DNA of 64,000 nucleotides, taken from Rhexocercosporidium sp. MPI-PUGE-AT-0058 (taxonomy: Eukaryota > Ascomycota > Leotiomycetes > Helotiales). The translations under genes were made by a program, and so were the position numbers. Below, piece by piece: positions 41,401-51,191 of the stretch; within the stretch, counting starts at the first letter, position 1; each line of letters opens with the position of its first letter. The stretch is from contig JAGTJL010000030.1 in the NCBI GenBank assembly GCA_020746875.1, positions 372,001-436,000 of the forward strand. Reading direction: 5' to 3'. The notes below the pieces were generated by a model. It worked only from the letters and a program-made list of their open reading frames with translations, was not told the DNA's origin and ran no database searches.

Positions 41401-44233
41401 GGTGCCAAGGTTGGAAATTACATGAGAAAATCGTCGTTGCTTGACCCGAAGGGCGCTTACTTCGAGCGCGCGAAACTTTAGTACGAAACTCGTGCTCTTA
41501 GAGATTTTGTTCACGTGAAAGACTTGGGCGCTCTGGGCGATGGAACTACAGATGATATAGTAGCTTTCCAAAAGGCTCTCTACTCGACTGTTGGGAAGAT
41601 TCTTTTTGTGGATACTGGTTCATATATTCTCACTTTTACTATTATCATACCGGCTGGGGCCAAAATCGTTGGTGAAACGTGGTCATAACTTGTCGCGTCT
41701 GGATCGTTCTTCGAAAATGAGAGGTAAGTTCTGTCATCCTGGACACACTTGTGGCTGAAGCTTTGGGATCTCAAATGCTGAGATGCTTCCTCTTGTGTGA
41801 CCCTTGTACTGACGATGACTTCCAGCAAACCTCAGGTCTTTCTCAAAGTCGGAAATGTTGGAGACATTGGCGATGTAGAGATGCAGGACCTCCTTTTCAC
41901 CTCGCGCGGAGCCACAGCTGGACTCATCCTAGTCGAGTGGAATATAGCTGCTGCAACCGCCGGTTCTGCTGCATTGTGGGATTGTTATGCTCGAGTTGGA
42001 GGCGCCACTGGAACTAAACTGACTCCCGCTGAATGCCTAACGAGCGGCATCAATCAAGGATGCAAAGCGGCAAGTCTAATGATGCATATAACCCCGTTGG
42101 CCTCCGGCTACTTTGAAAATATGTGGCTTTGGGGAGCCGATCATATGCTAGAGTAAGTCGTTCCTTGTCGATTTGGAGGATGAAGTATCAGAATGAACTG
42201 ACCAACAATAGTGATCCTGATCTTGTCTCTCCAAGTAATGACATGGTGCAAACTTCCATCTACGTCGCTCGAGGTTTCTTGATCGAGAGTACCAAAGCTA
42301 CCTGGTAAGTCTCATTACATTCTTCCATTGAAATAATTTCGACAGCTTTATACGACTCTTGACTTATTGTCGTATTGTTCATTGTTCATAAGACTGACGT
42401 GGATCTCAATAGGTTATACGGCACGGCGTCTGAGCACGCAGTGTTTTACTAGTATAATTTCAATGCAGCCTCGAATATTTTTGCCGGAATGCTTTAGACC
42501 GAATCACCCTACTTCCAGCTAACTCCTTCACTACCAGCTCTATTCGCTGGCGTTGTAGGACTATTTCCAAGCGATCCTACATATTCGTGTGCATCTATTA
42601 CTAACGAGTTTAGTGGTTGTGATGAATCCTGGGCTGTTATAATCACGAAGTCAGAAAACATCTTTATCGCTGGTGCCGGAATTTATTCTGTATGTAACCC
42701 CTTCTTCCTGCCGCCTCTTCTAGTCCTTTCTGTCAGCACAACCATCAATTTCCAAGAAGTTTCAACGCTTGTCGCCCTCCAAATCTTTACAAATGCCGTT
42801 GCTGATTCTTTGCAGTGGTTTTCAAATTACGCTCAGACATGTATCGATGCGCAGCTATGTTAAAAGGCGCTAGTCTTCCTGAATAATAATAAAGCTAGTG
42901 TTCGAATTCAGAACCTCATCACTATCGGAGCCAAGTATATGGCTGTCATGGACGGCAAAGGCATCACAGCAGTTGATAACCTTAACGTTAAAACGCATCC
43001 ATTCTGGTCTTAAATCATAATCCTAGATGTTACTAGTAGCAGTGGCATATAATTCAACGACCTTATCTGGCTAGACCCTGTGCTCTGGAATATGGATTCG
43101 CTAAAATTCGGGTGTGTGCCACCGTGCTATGTCAAGATCCCCCCCTGGACAGGTGCAATTAGTACTGTCAATTATCTACTTATCACCGTCACCTCCGGCA
43201 CTTGGTTAATTATTATTACACAAGCTCCTCTTACCATCTCTTAATGGGTGTTTGAGGTCGTGACGCTGACTCAAGGTACCGGCAGTAAAGCCAAACGTCA
43301 AGCATTTGCACCATTTATACCAGTCCTCGCGATTACAATCATCTGGCCGTCAGTCGTTTATACTGGACCAAATGTGAGTTTCAACCCTTTTATTTTGTTA
43401 TCGCTGCATCTGAGGATTCAAATCCATGAGCACCAGTGATCTTGAGATGCGCAGCTTCGACGCTCTGTTCTTAGATTAATTGCCCAAAATTTCAAATATA
43501 CATGGACTGACTGATTTGTGTCATTAAGGGAGCAACAACATTGACAGCACCAACTGTGGCGTTTCCCACACCTCCTGCCACACCTCTGTCTGGAAGCTTT
43601 CCAAAACGTTACTGGAACCCCGAAATTAGTCTTCTTAACGAACCTACCGTTGCTGAATGCTCGTATCCTTTCGACCCCAACTGTCTTCCTGTCCCGTACC
43701 TTGCAGGCAATGAAAGCAACTCTTCTCTTGCTGGATTTGGCGGCAACCCCGACGAGAACTGGGCTGAAGCTGCCGTAATCTGCCTAGTCATTAGCTCAAC
43801 GACGTCTATAACTACAACTATAACCTCTATTACAACCGCTACTCAGGCAACGGAGTCTCCTTTGGAAACGGGAGATCCCGCATGGAACGACGTCGAGTGC
43901 TATAATGGTGGAGAAAAAACGGAGCACGTCAGAATGGAATCCGCAGCTAATAGCTTCTGCGATAGTATCTCGAAGTCCAGCTTGAAGAAGAAGTTGAAGA
44001 AGACTGGAAAATATCCATTCGACTATAATGGTGGCTTTGGAACGGTGACTATTACAGTCTCGCTGGAGATTTTGTATGACATATGCGAATTCATTTATGA
44101 TGAGGCACTGTGCAAGAAATACCTCTCCGTCCCAATTGACAGTTGTGATTGTAGTGGTATTAACGATAAGCATGGTGGCAAAGTGATAAACGACTGCTAC
44201 GAGTGGAGGATCGATCCGCAGCTGAGTGCTTGA
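38480..44233 (+). pseudogene. Mosaic secreted enzyme: NucA/NucB nuclease domain, GH55 glucanase-like domain, Cys-rich C-terminus
   Basis: One long decayed gene. The first part (38535-39033, 39099-39247) matches the NucA/NucB deoxyribonuclease fold found at the end of killer-toxin-like chitinases: NWKNGHLCPETGAP, RYTCEEFPARSFIEGGVG and GFAHQNLRNEL. A linker (39467-40178, with a one-base slip in an A7 run at about 39498) leads to a GH55-type beta-helix: RNVYDYGAVGDGVTDDTKAI (40353-40420 joined to 40501 on), GTQVIGDANVRLT, and a second helix with HVKDLGALGDGTTDDIVAF near 41520. The C-terminal exon (43529-44233) is open and Cys-rich (ANSFCDSI ... CKKYLSVPIDSCDCSG). At least nine in-frame TAA/TAG codons occur from 39989 to 43243, many at likely Gln sites. 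The N-terminal catalytic part expected for a chitinase is absent. Confidence 0.68.
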
Positions 44234-44597
44234 TAGTATTTGGTGGCAAGGCAGTTGATCGTTGGGATATTACTTGCATAACGAGGGAATGGAACTGTAT
44301 TATTCAACGATAATTTCTGTATTGGATTATAATAAATGTTCTTAGATGTTTTCTTTTGCTTGTTGTTTATAGTTCGCAGAACCTTGTATTACATACTGTA
44401 TTTTCGAGGCCCACAGCAAATTTAGAAACTTGTCACAATCTCTTAGCTTTCGGTGGATATATTGTGTCTTGATACTGGTAAAGTATGCAATTGAGAATAG
44501 AATTGGGCTCCGTAATTGATGGTGAGCTTTATATTTTCCGAGTGTCTGAACAGAAATCCACAATAGCCACTATACATATTCAAATGGGACGCCAATA

Positions 44598-45347
44598 TTA
44601 TGGCATGACGGGTCTATACCCCTGTGGGCTCTCTACTTGCGTTTGCAGAGCAATTCTGGGAGCCGGATTCGGTATTATCGAGGCGCGCGCGATGAAATTA
44701 TCTTTCTCTGTGATCATCAAACGAGCCAGCCCATTACAATTCACCATCATGTCCGACACATCACCTATACCCCACACATTCTCAGCTTTCGTAATATCTT
44801 CCTTCAAGCCCATGAGCCACGGGTGTACCGTCGAGAGGTAATCATGAACCGTCACAAACGTCCCAGAAGCAGCCTTCACCAGAATCTTCACATTCTTCTT
44901 CCTCGGTCTTGGCTCTCCGCAACAGCCTAGAAGATGCTCCTCTCGGTCTGAGTCTCCATTCGGATCGTAGTCCGACAGATCGCCATACCGCCTTCCTTCT
45001 TGCGCCTCTCCGAGCTCGCCGTGCCTCATGTGGCAATCCTTCCAATCAGACTCCCAATTCTGCAACTGCGTGACGCTGACGATGACAGATGATATTTTAG
45101 GCTCGCAAAGTGATTCTTGTGAAATAGGATGCCAGGTTCTATTCGAAAAATATGGCGTTAGAGAGGTTGGGCTGTGGATGTCTTTCATGACGTGGAGAGC
45201 AGCTGGGAAGGGGCCATTTAATTCCCAGAAGATGCGTCGCCTAGCGGTGGAAGGTGTTACTTTTGTTCGGACATTGAATAGCTCTTCGAAGGTAGGATAA
45301 GAAGGCGAATTCGAGATGGCCGCATCGCTGGGATTTGAGGTTGACAT
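44598..45347 (-). CDS. Conserved hypothetical fungal protein, 249 aa
   Basis: Single-exon intact minus-strand gene. It reads MSTSNPSDAAISNSPSYPTF at the start, a central charged part (GRRYGDLSDYDPNGDSDREE), and a later hydrophobic/aromatic segment (FVTVHDYLSTVHPWLMGLKE) of a kind I have seen in uncharacterised fungal proteins. No signal peptide or membrane span. Codon use and length support a real gene, and there are no stops despite the decayed neighbours. Function is unknown. The region above 45347 is its likely promoter. Confidence 0.7.
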   Translation of the reverse strand: MSTSNPSDAAISNSPSYPTFEELFNVRTKVTPSTARRRIFWELNGPFPAALHVMKDIHSPTSLTPYFSNRTWHPISQESLCEPKISSVIVSVTQLQNWESDWKDCHMRHGELGEAQEGRRYGDLSDYDPNGDSDREEHLLGCCGEPRPRKKNVKILVKAASGTFVTVHDYLSTVHPWLMGLKEDITKAENVWGIGDVSDMMVNCNGLARLMITEKDNFIARASIIPNPAPRIALQTQVESPQGYRPVMP

Positions 45348-45812
45348 CGTGGTTACGGGGTCGCGATTGAGAAGAGTTCGTTTCTGAAATTGGATATCGG
45401 GAAACTTGATATCGAATTAATAATTTGAGGAAAAGGAGCGGTTGAGCTTTGAGCGATACGGAGGATTGAATTTTGAAAGATAAACGAGGAGTGGCTGTTT
45501 TATACCCCTCGTTTCCTCCTTATCGAATTTTTATGCGAGCAACCCAAGCGAAAGGAGCTAGTCCTTTCTAGGTAATATGGCAAATATTATGAATTTCTAA
45601 ACCTTGGATGATATTATGCAAGAATGATTTAGTTGCTTAGATTCTATTCTCACATTTTTAAGTTGAAGTGCTGTTTTGAAATATTTTCAGGATAAAGTGC
45701 GCGTGACTTCCTTTTCCATCCTAGCGTCGTGAGCTGAAGGCTTGATCCGCTCCTTCAGCTAGACACTTCAACGTCCTCTACAACACTTGAATTTCTTCTG
45801 AAGCCTAACATC

Positions 45813-46550
45813 ATGGGTGTGTGTCCCTTCAAGAGTGGAATTCTCTGTTTGCTGATGATTATGCAAGATTCTATGACCAATGATGCAAATGACCAAAAGC
45901 CAGGTCACGAGACTAGCAATGTGGCTGACAGCAGGTCAGATCTGTATACAGATCTGGAGAAAGAAGACGACAGGATCGTGAGAGAAAGCGAAACAGAAAT
46001 GGTGTCTGCTACAGAAGAATTTGGGCTTGCGAGACAAATATACGATGAAATGAGACGTGATGTTCCTATTGCTCCCGGAATGGTCAACCAGATTTACAGG
46101 AATGGGATTCTTACTAATAAGACATTGGATGGAGATGGGCATATTCGTATGAATGGCTCGAAAAACTACTATCGAGAGTCTGTATATCATTGATAAAGAT
46201 GGAGTAGAGTCTAACTTCACTCAGTCCACGACCAAATACACCTAATGGCAGTATTATTATCCACAAGGATGATCCAGATCCTTATCCAGGAACTTGCAGC
46301 GCTTTTATCCATCCCTCGTATGGATATAATATTGAGTATAGAGGAGAAAAAGACATGGAATATGCTATTCATCTTACGCTTGCTCAGCTCGCGTCTGGAG
46401 CAGAGGATTGCGGATTCTGCTCCATTCTTTATTCGGGAATCTACTCCTAACGAGAATTCTGGATTCTGCAGTGGGCAAGATGTCAGTGGATGGAGACCCA
46501 CACTTACATGGAGCTGCAGGAAAATATCTCAAGGATGCCGTGGGTTTTAG
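45813..46550 (+). pseudogene. Possible HET-domain gene fragment with upstream hypothetical ORF
   Basis: 45813-46193 is open for 126 residues (charged, no known domain). Shortly after, from about 46247, another frame reads IHKDDPDPYPGTCSAFIHP and HLTLAQLASGAEDCGFCSIL, then TAA at about 46448. The Cys-x-x-Cys segment preceded by a Ser/Ala helix resembles the region just before the HET (heterokaryon incompatibility) domain in many fungal proteins, but the HET core itself is not present. The link between the two parts is uncertain. Confidence 0.3.
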
Positions 46551-47473
46551 AGTTCTCCGATGAAGTTATTCATTATATTAAATAATAATACAGTGAAATA
46601 CTCATAAAACCCTTTCTAAATACAGCTCCTCGGAATCAGGTTCTCGGGTGAAATAATATATCTTAATAAAATTATACTTTAACTAGCTTAATACTTTATT
46701 CTATTACATATATCATAACCATAGATCTATCTTATCAGCCAGGGGTTTCACTAATAATATTAAACACCACTCTCTCGCCTCACCTTTCCATTACTTGATA
46801 TTCTATTCGATTTGGTTATCCATATCCTCTTAGTTATTATTTCTATCTTGGCTGCCATTATCCTGGTTATTATTTAACTAGATGCTATTATTAATAACTG
46901 ACTAGCCTAGCTGACTAGACTGGATAGGCTGCTTGCTCTTATCCACAATCTAATACCGCTCTTTTCCTTCCCAAAACCATAATTATAATTATACAGGCTT
47001 AAACAAATCTATGTCCGTGATTCGCTTTAAACTATATTGCTTATTTCTATGCTTTTTAATAATATCCCGACTTTATGTTTTAAATACGGCTTTAATTAGA
47101 TAATATTTATACCAAAAACTACTAATAATTTTAATAATAGCTTATGGTGCTAATCTATCTCTTGATAATAGAATATTTATATAGTTATAATAGGTTAGAA
47201 AACTCTTAATATATCAATTTACTTACTAGTATAATTCCAACTCTATATAATACTTTATATATAGATATTTTGAAATACTTACCAGACTTATAACACACTA
47301 ACATCCACTACCTATATAAATTAACACACAATACTCTATATTCAACTTAATTAAATAAGTTAATATTAAGGGAATAGGTTCTGGGTGGGTTGATTAATAA
47401 TTCGCTATATTGCTTTATATAGACCTGATATATATAATGATGTTTTATATAGATATAGGTTTCTTGACTGGCG

Positions 47474-47540
47474 GTCAATCGGGTTTTTCTACACTCACAG
47501 ACTTCTCGCTTACCGTACCACCAAAAAAAACCCGATTGAC
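47474..47540. repeat. Perfect 15 bp inverted repeat, 37 bp loop
   Basis: GTCAATCGGGTTTTT at 47474 is mirrored by AAAAACCCGATTGAC at 47526-47540. It stands out from the AT-rich surroundings by its GC content. It may be the ends of a small inverted-repeat element or a relic of a larger one. Confidence 0.6.
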
Positions 47541-49009
47541 GGTCGATCGGGGGAAGAATAATGTTAGGGTCTCTTATAAGCACGCTAGCCGAGGGTCTCA
47601 AGGTGTTTTTAAAGGAATATATTTTTGGTCAGTTACTAAAGTCTATTACAGCGGTTCAGCCGTCCTTCGATTTTCTCCTTACTGTATTTGCTGTATATGT
47701 TCGCTCAGGCTCGACTAGTCACAGGCCGCGTAGTGTTTCTATTCTTCTCTACAATCTAATAATTTCGAGAAGAACCTTGAATTGAAGTTTGTAGTAGGAT
47801 CTGGTTAATTATAATAATACTAATTTGATATTAAGAATTAACCCGATACCTACTCGTGCTTACCTATACTTACCTAAGTATAATCGTAAGTTAAAAATAT
47901 TTATTTTTTATTAATTCTCTTAAGTTATATTATAGCTTAGGGTATAAAATAAACTAGTCTTATTAGCGTGCTTTATATATATTATATCTAATCACGTGAC
48001 TTCCCTATTAATAAGCTGCTAGCGTAGTTCGTATAAGTATTAGAGCTTTATTAATCTTTAAACTTAAATATAATTATAAACAATTTAGAATAGTACGACT
48101 TTCTAGTTAGGAAAAAATATATAATATGAATTTTTGGCTTATTATAATAATAAAAGGTTTAAACTACTTATAATTCTTTTATATTTCTTTATATTATTTC
48201 AAGTAATTTAAAGAAGATTATAAGTAATTTATATAAGAATTACAAATTTATTAAAATATAAAATAGCTTTTTTAATAGCTTTTTTTTTAATTAAAAAGTT
48301 ATATATAATTTTTTAAATTATTGATATTTCTTTATTTATTAAAGCTATATATTTTAAGTAAATTATATTACTAATTTATAAATATAAAACTTATATATAT
48401 AATTATAATAGTATATATATATAAAGTATACTAATAATATTAGTTTGTATCCTTGGGTATAATATAACTTAAAGCTAAGCTTTTAATTAGTAGACAAATT
48501 ACTTAAATTAATTTAAATTAATTCTAAAGTAAAAAGTAAGTTATTATATATAACTGAATTAATTTATACCCGGTCTAAAACTAGATTTAAATCGAATTCT
48601 AATCAAATTTCAATCAATTTTGAATCTGGTTTAAACTAATTAAGATCTGATTGAAACTAGTATTGTAATCTATTATATAAGCACCTAAGTAATTATTCAA
48701 TAAACTTATAATACAAGTAGGTACGGGTAAACATAGATAGGCATAGGTAAGTACTGACAGGCTTTATAGAATTGGTACTAATAGGCTTTAGAGAACGGCT
48801 ATACTCGATTTATCTTAAGGCAAATCCGAAGTATACCTAGTGTTAATCTAGCTAACCTATATAAGCCTTATAAGTATATTAAGACTATAAGTTAATCTCT
48901 ATAATTATAATATTGAAATATTATATAGTATAAATTCGTTATTTGTTAAACTACAGAAGAACTTGAAGAAGAGTATATATGTAAGAAAAAGGAAGTATTA
49001 TATAGATTA

Positions 49010-49088
49010 GTATTTATATAATATATTTATATAATATATTTATATAATATATTTATATAATATATTTATATAATATATTTATATAATA
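49010..49088. repeat. 13 bp tandem repeat, about 6 copies
   Basis: Unit ATATTTATATAAT repeated head to tail without interruption. Confidence 0.8.
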
Positions 49089-49530
49089 ATTAGTAAATTA
49101 ATTCTTAATACCTAATAGTTTTTTTAGTAGAGGATAAGCGCGGTCACTAGACACACGAAGTTGCTGTAAATTAGATTTTAATCCGAAAGGATTAATTGGT
49201 GGAAGTTACAAAGTCAAAATCGCCCCATTACGCATATTTTGAGAGGATGAATTGGATACGTTGCTCATCGCGAACGACTACGAGAACCATGGTTGCAAAT
49301 ACCAGTAATGGAATCACTTGATATTTATATTACTTGAAATATCTAATCATAAATCAGCTAATGCGCTTTATCAACGTCTGAACAAGATTTTGGGCAAGTT
49401 GACCCCCCTCCCTAACTTACTTCTGTAATCCTCTAATACTTTAAGACAGGAGCTTGATTTCGATTACAGTATCTTTTGGTTTGGCGCTCAGACGGCTGAA
49501 GCCGGGTAAGAACTAACTTAACTTACTGTA

Positions 49531-49678
49531 CAGTAGGGTGCAAAAAGTCTACACACCGCCAAGGCAGGCTTGACTTCTTAAAGCTAGTCTTCAGCCACCT
49601 TTAACCTTAATAAGTAACCGCTTGACTTTTTGTAGTTAGATAAACCTTGGCGGTGTGTAGACTTTTTGCACCCTACTG
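49531..49678. mobile_element. 148 bp MITE, 34 bp perfect terminal inverted repeats, TA duplication
   Basis: The arms 49531-49564 and 49645-49678 are exact complements, beginning CAGTAGGGTGCAAAAAGTC at both ends. TA flanks each end (49529-49530 and 49679-49680), as for Tc1/mariner-type insertions. The 80 bp centre has no coding capacity. Perfect arms suggest recent insertion, and the copy has not been hit by RIP. Transcribed, it would fold into a long hairpin. Confidence 0.85.
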
Positions 49679-49807
49679 TACTGTACTCGTGCTGTGGTGG
49701 GGCCGCTAAGATTAGATAGCATTCGAACCATTATCTTCCCATTACATAATACCTTCTTTATACCCTACGGGAGGTCGAGAGAGTAGACACTCTTCTCAAG
49801 ACGTAAA

Positions 49808-49846
49808 TCACTATCATCATCATTATCATCATTATCATCATTATAT
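49808..49846 (+). repeat. ATC/ATT trinucleotide microsatellite
   Basis: A run of ATCATC/ATT triplets just upstream of the BTB gene start, probably in its 5' untranslated region. Confidence 0.75.
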
Positions 49847-49847
49847 A

Positions 49848-50712
49848 ATGCCTTCAACCGATCCTCATCAGTTGCAACAGCTAGCATTAGCTCTTTCAAG
49901 GTAAATTGAAGAGTAAGTTTCTTGATCTTGTCGTATGCTTATATAGTATAGCCTACGATCAGGAATATACTCGGATTTCACGATCCGATGCTCTGACGGG
50001 ACTGTTGTCCCAGCGCACCGTGCAATTGTCTGCCCCAGATTAAAGGTTCTTTCGACAGCTCTCGATGGCACATTTAAGGTACGATACCGAGATCGGTACT
50101 ACTATATTTTATGGAGGCTAACTTGGTAAATAGGAAGCTCTTTCACAGGAGATTTTTCTCGAAGACGACGAACCTCTTATTGTCGCGAAAATGATCGATT
50201 TTCTATATTGCTTGGATTACGACGACCATCGCTCTGAGGTGTTTCAACCTCAAGGAAGCACGGAGAGCATTCCGGCGGTGAACGATACAACTGCTGAAGT
50301 AGAACAGCCTGCTGAGCTCTCCGCCTTATCCTTGCTTATCAATGCGAAGACTTATATTATCGGGGACAAGTACGATATAATATTACTCAAAGAGTAGGCT
50401 ATGACTAAATACAAGGAGGTGTTGCCAGCAACGTGGAACAGCACCTTCTTTATAGAGAGTGCTCGGCTCATTTTTGAGAAAACCTCAGAGAGTGACCTGA
50501 TGCTACGAGAAGTTATAATTCAGAAGGTAACTGAAAATGCTAAGGCCTTATTCGACTACAGCGAGTTTGTAGCGCTGCTACAGAGCTATGGAGATTTTGC
50601 CTCAGAAGTCTTGAGATACGTCTTGTTTCATGTGCCAGACGATGAACTAGAGTTGGGATTTGGAATGACGAAGAAGAATAAGGCGAGGAACAAATTTGGG
50701 CGTATGAATTGA
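49848..50712 (+). pseudogene. BTB/POZ domain protein with a single nonsense codon
   Basis: Three exons in phase, 49848-49900, 49952-50078 and 50149-50712 (248 codons). The BTB fold is clear: SGIYSDFTIRCSDGTVVPAH, RAIVCPRLKVLSTALDGTFK (exon end), then LEDDEPLIVAKMIDFLYCLDY and AKTYIIGDKYDIILLKE. Such fungal BTB proteins are usually short, with a helical tail, and may act in protein-protein or Cul3-type interactions. A TAG at 50395 follows LLKE; the frame then continues AMTKYKEVLPATWN to a natural TGA at 50712. CAG is the likely ancestral codon. The truncated product would keep the whole BTB fold (about 142 residues) but lose the tail. Confidence 0.8.
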
Positions 50713-51191
50713 CGAAGGTTATTGATGGGTCTTAAAGTCCTCGGACGAGAATTCGAGGAAAGGTGTTTTTTATTGTCTTCTACCGTTACAGTCTACTTTT
50801 ACCCACTCCAGAGTGAATTCAGTTAATAACCACGTGCATCAGATAAGATTATAAGTTGATGTTGCACAATCTACAGCAGATGGGAAATAGCGTTTTACTA
50901 AAGGCGGCATTTCATTGTTTGTTGTTGCTGCAGATCTCCTAGTAGCAGTCGTGTGCCGTGTAAGGCCGGTATAATAATACCGACGATACTCGCGGTAATG
51001 CTGAGAGGATCAGCCGTTTGTGTTTATTAATAATAGGAGCAGGCGTGAACGAAGACCTGGCCATGAGCTCGGGTTGAGGCCTTGGAGCGCCGCCAATCTG
51101 ACTGGGGTAGCCGCATGTCGTTGCGGCTGAAGAATGGCCAACGATATCAATACAACAGCTGCTACTAACAGTCCGTCGCAAAACCTCTGTA
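50713..51191. other. Intergenic between BTB and NLR genes
   Basis: No supported gene; minus-strand short frames here have no recognisable domain. The 3' flank of the BTB gene is followed by the presumed promoter of the NLR gene. Confidence 0.4.

Larger units (their letters stand above)
46560..49528. other. AT-rich intergenic/repeat DNA
   Basis: Very AT-rich with no supported gene. It contains a perfect 15 bp inverted repeat at 47474-47488 and 47526-47540, and a 13 bp tandem array at about 49010-49088. The composition suggests RIP-eroded repeats too degraded to classify. Confidence 0.5.

Noticed and set aside
44485..44841. 118-residue plus frame and the other plus frames at 44637-45300
   Set aside because: Antisense to the intact 249-residue minus gene, which has better composition and a complete frame.
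46560..49500. CRISPR-like array in the AT-rich repeats
   Set aside because: The 13 bp units are directly adjacent without spacers; this is a simple tandem repeat in a eukaryote.
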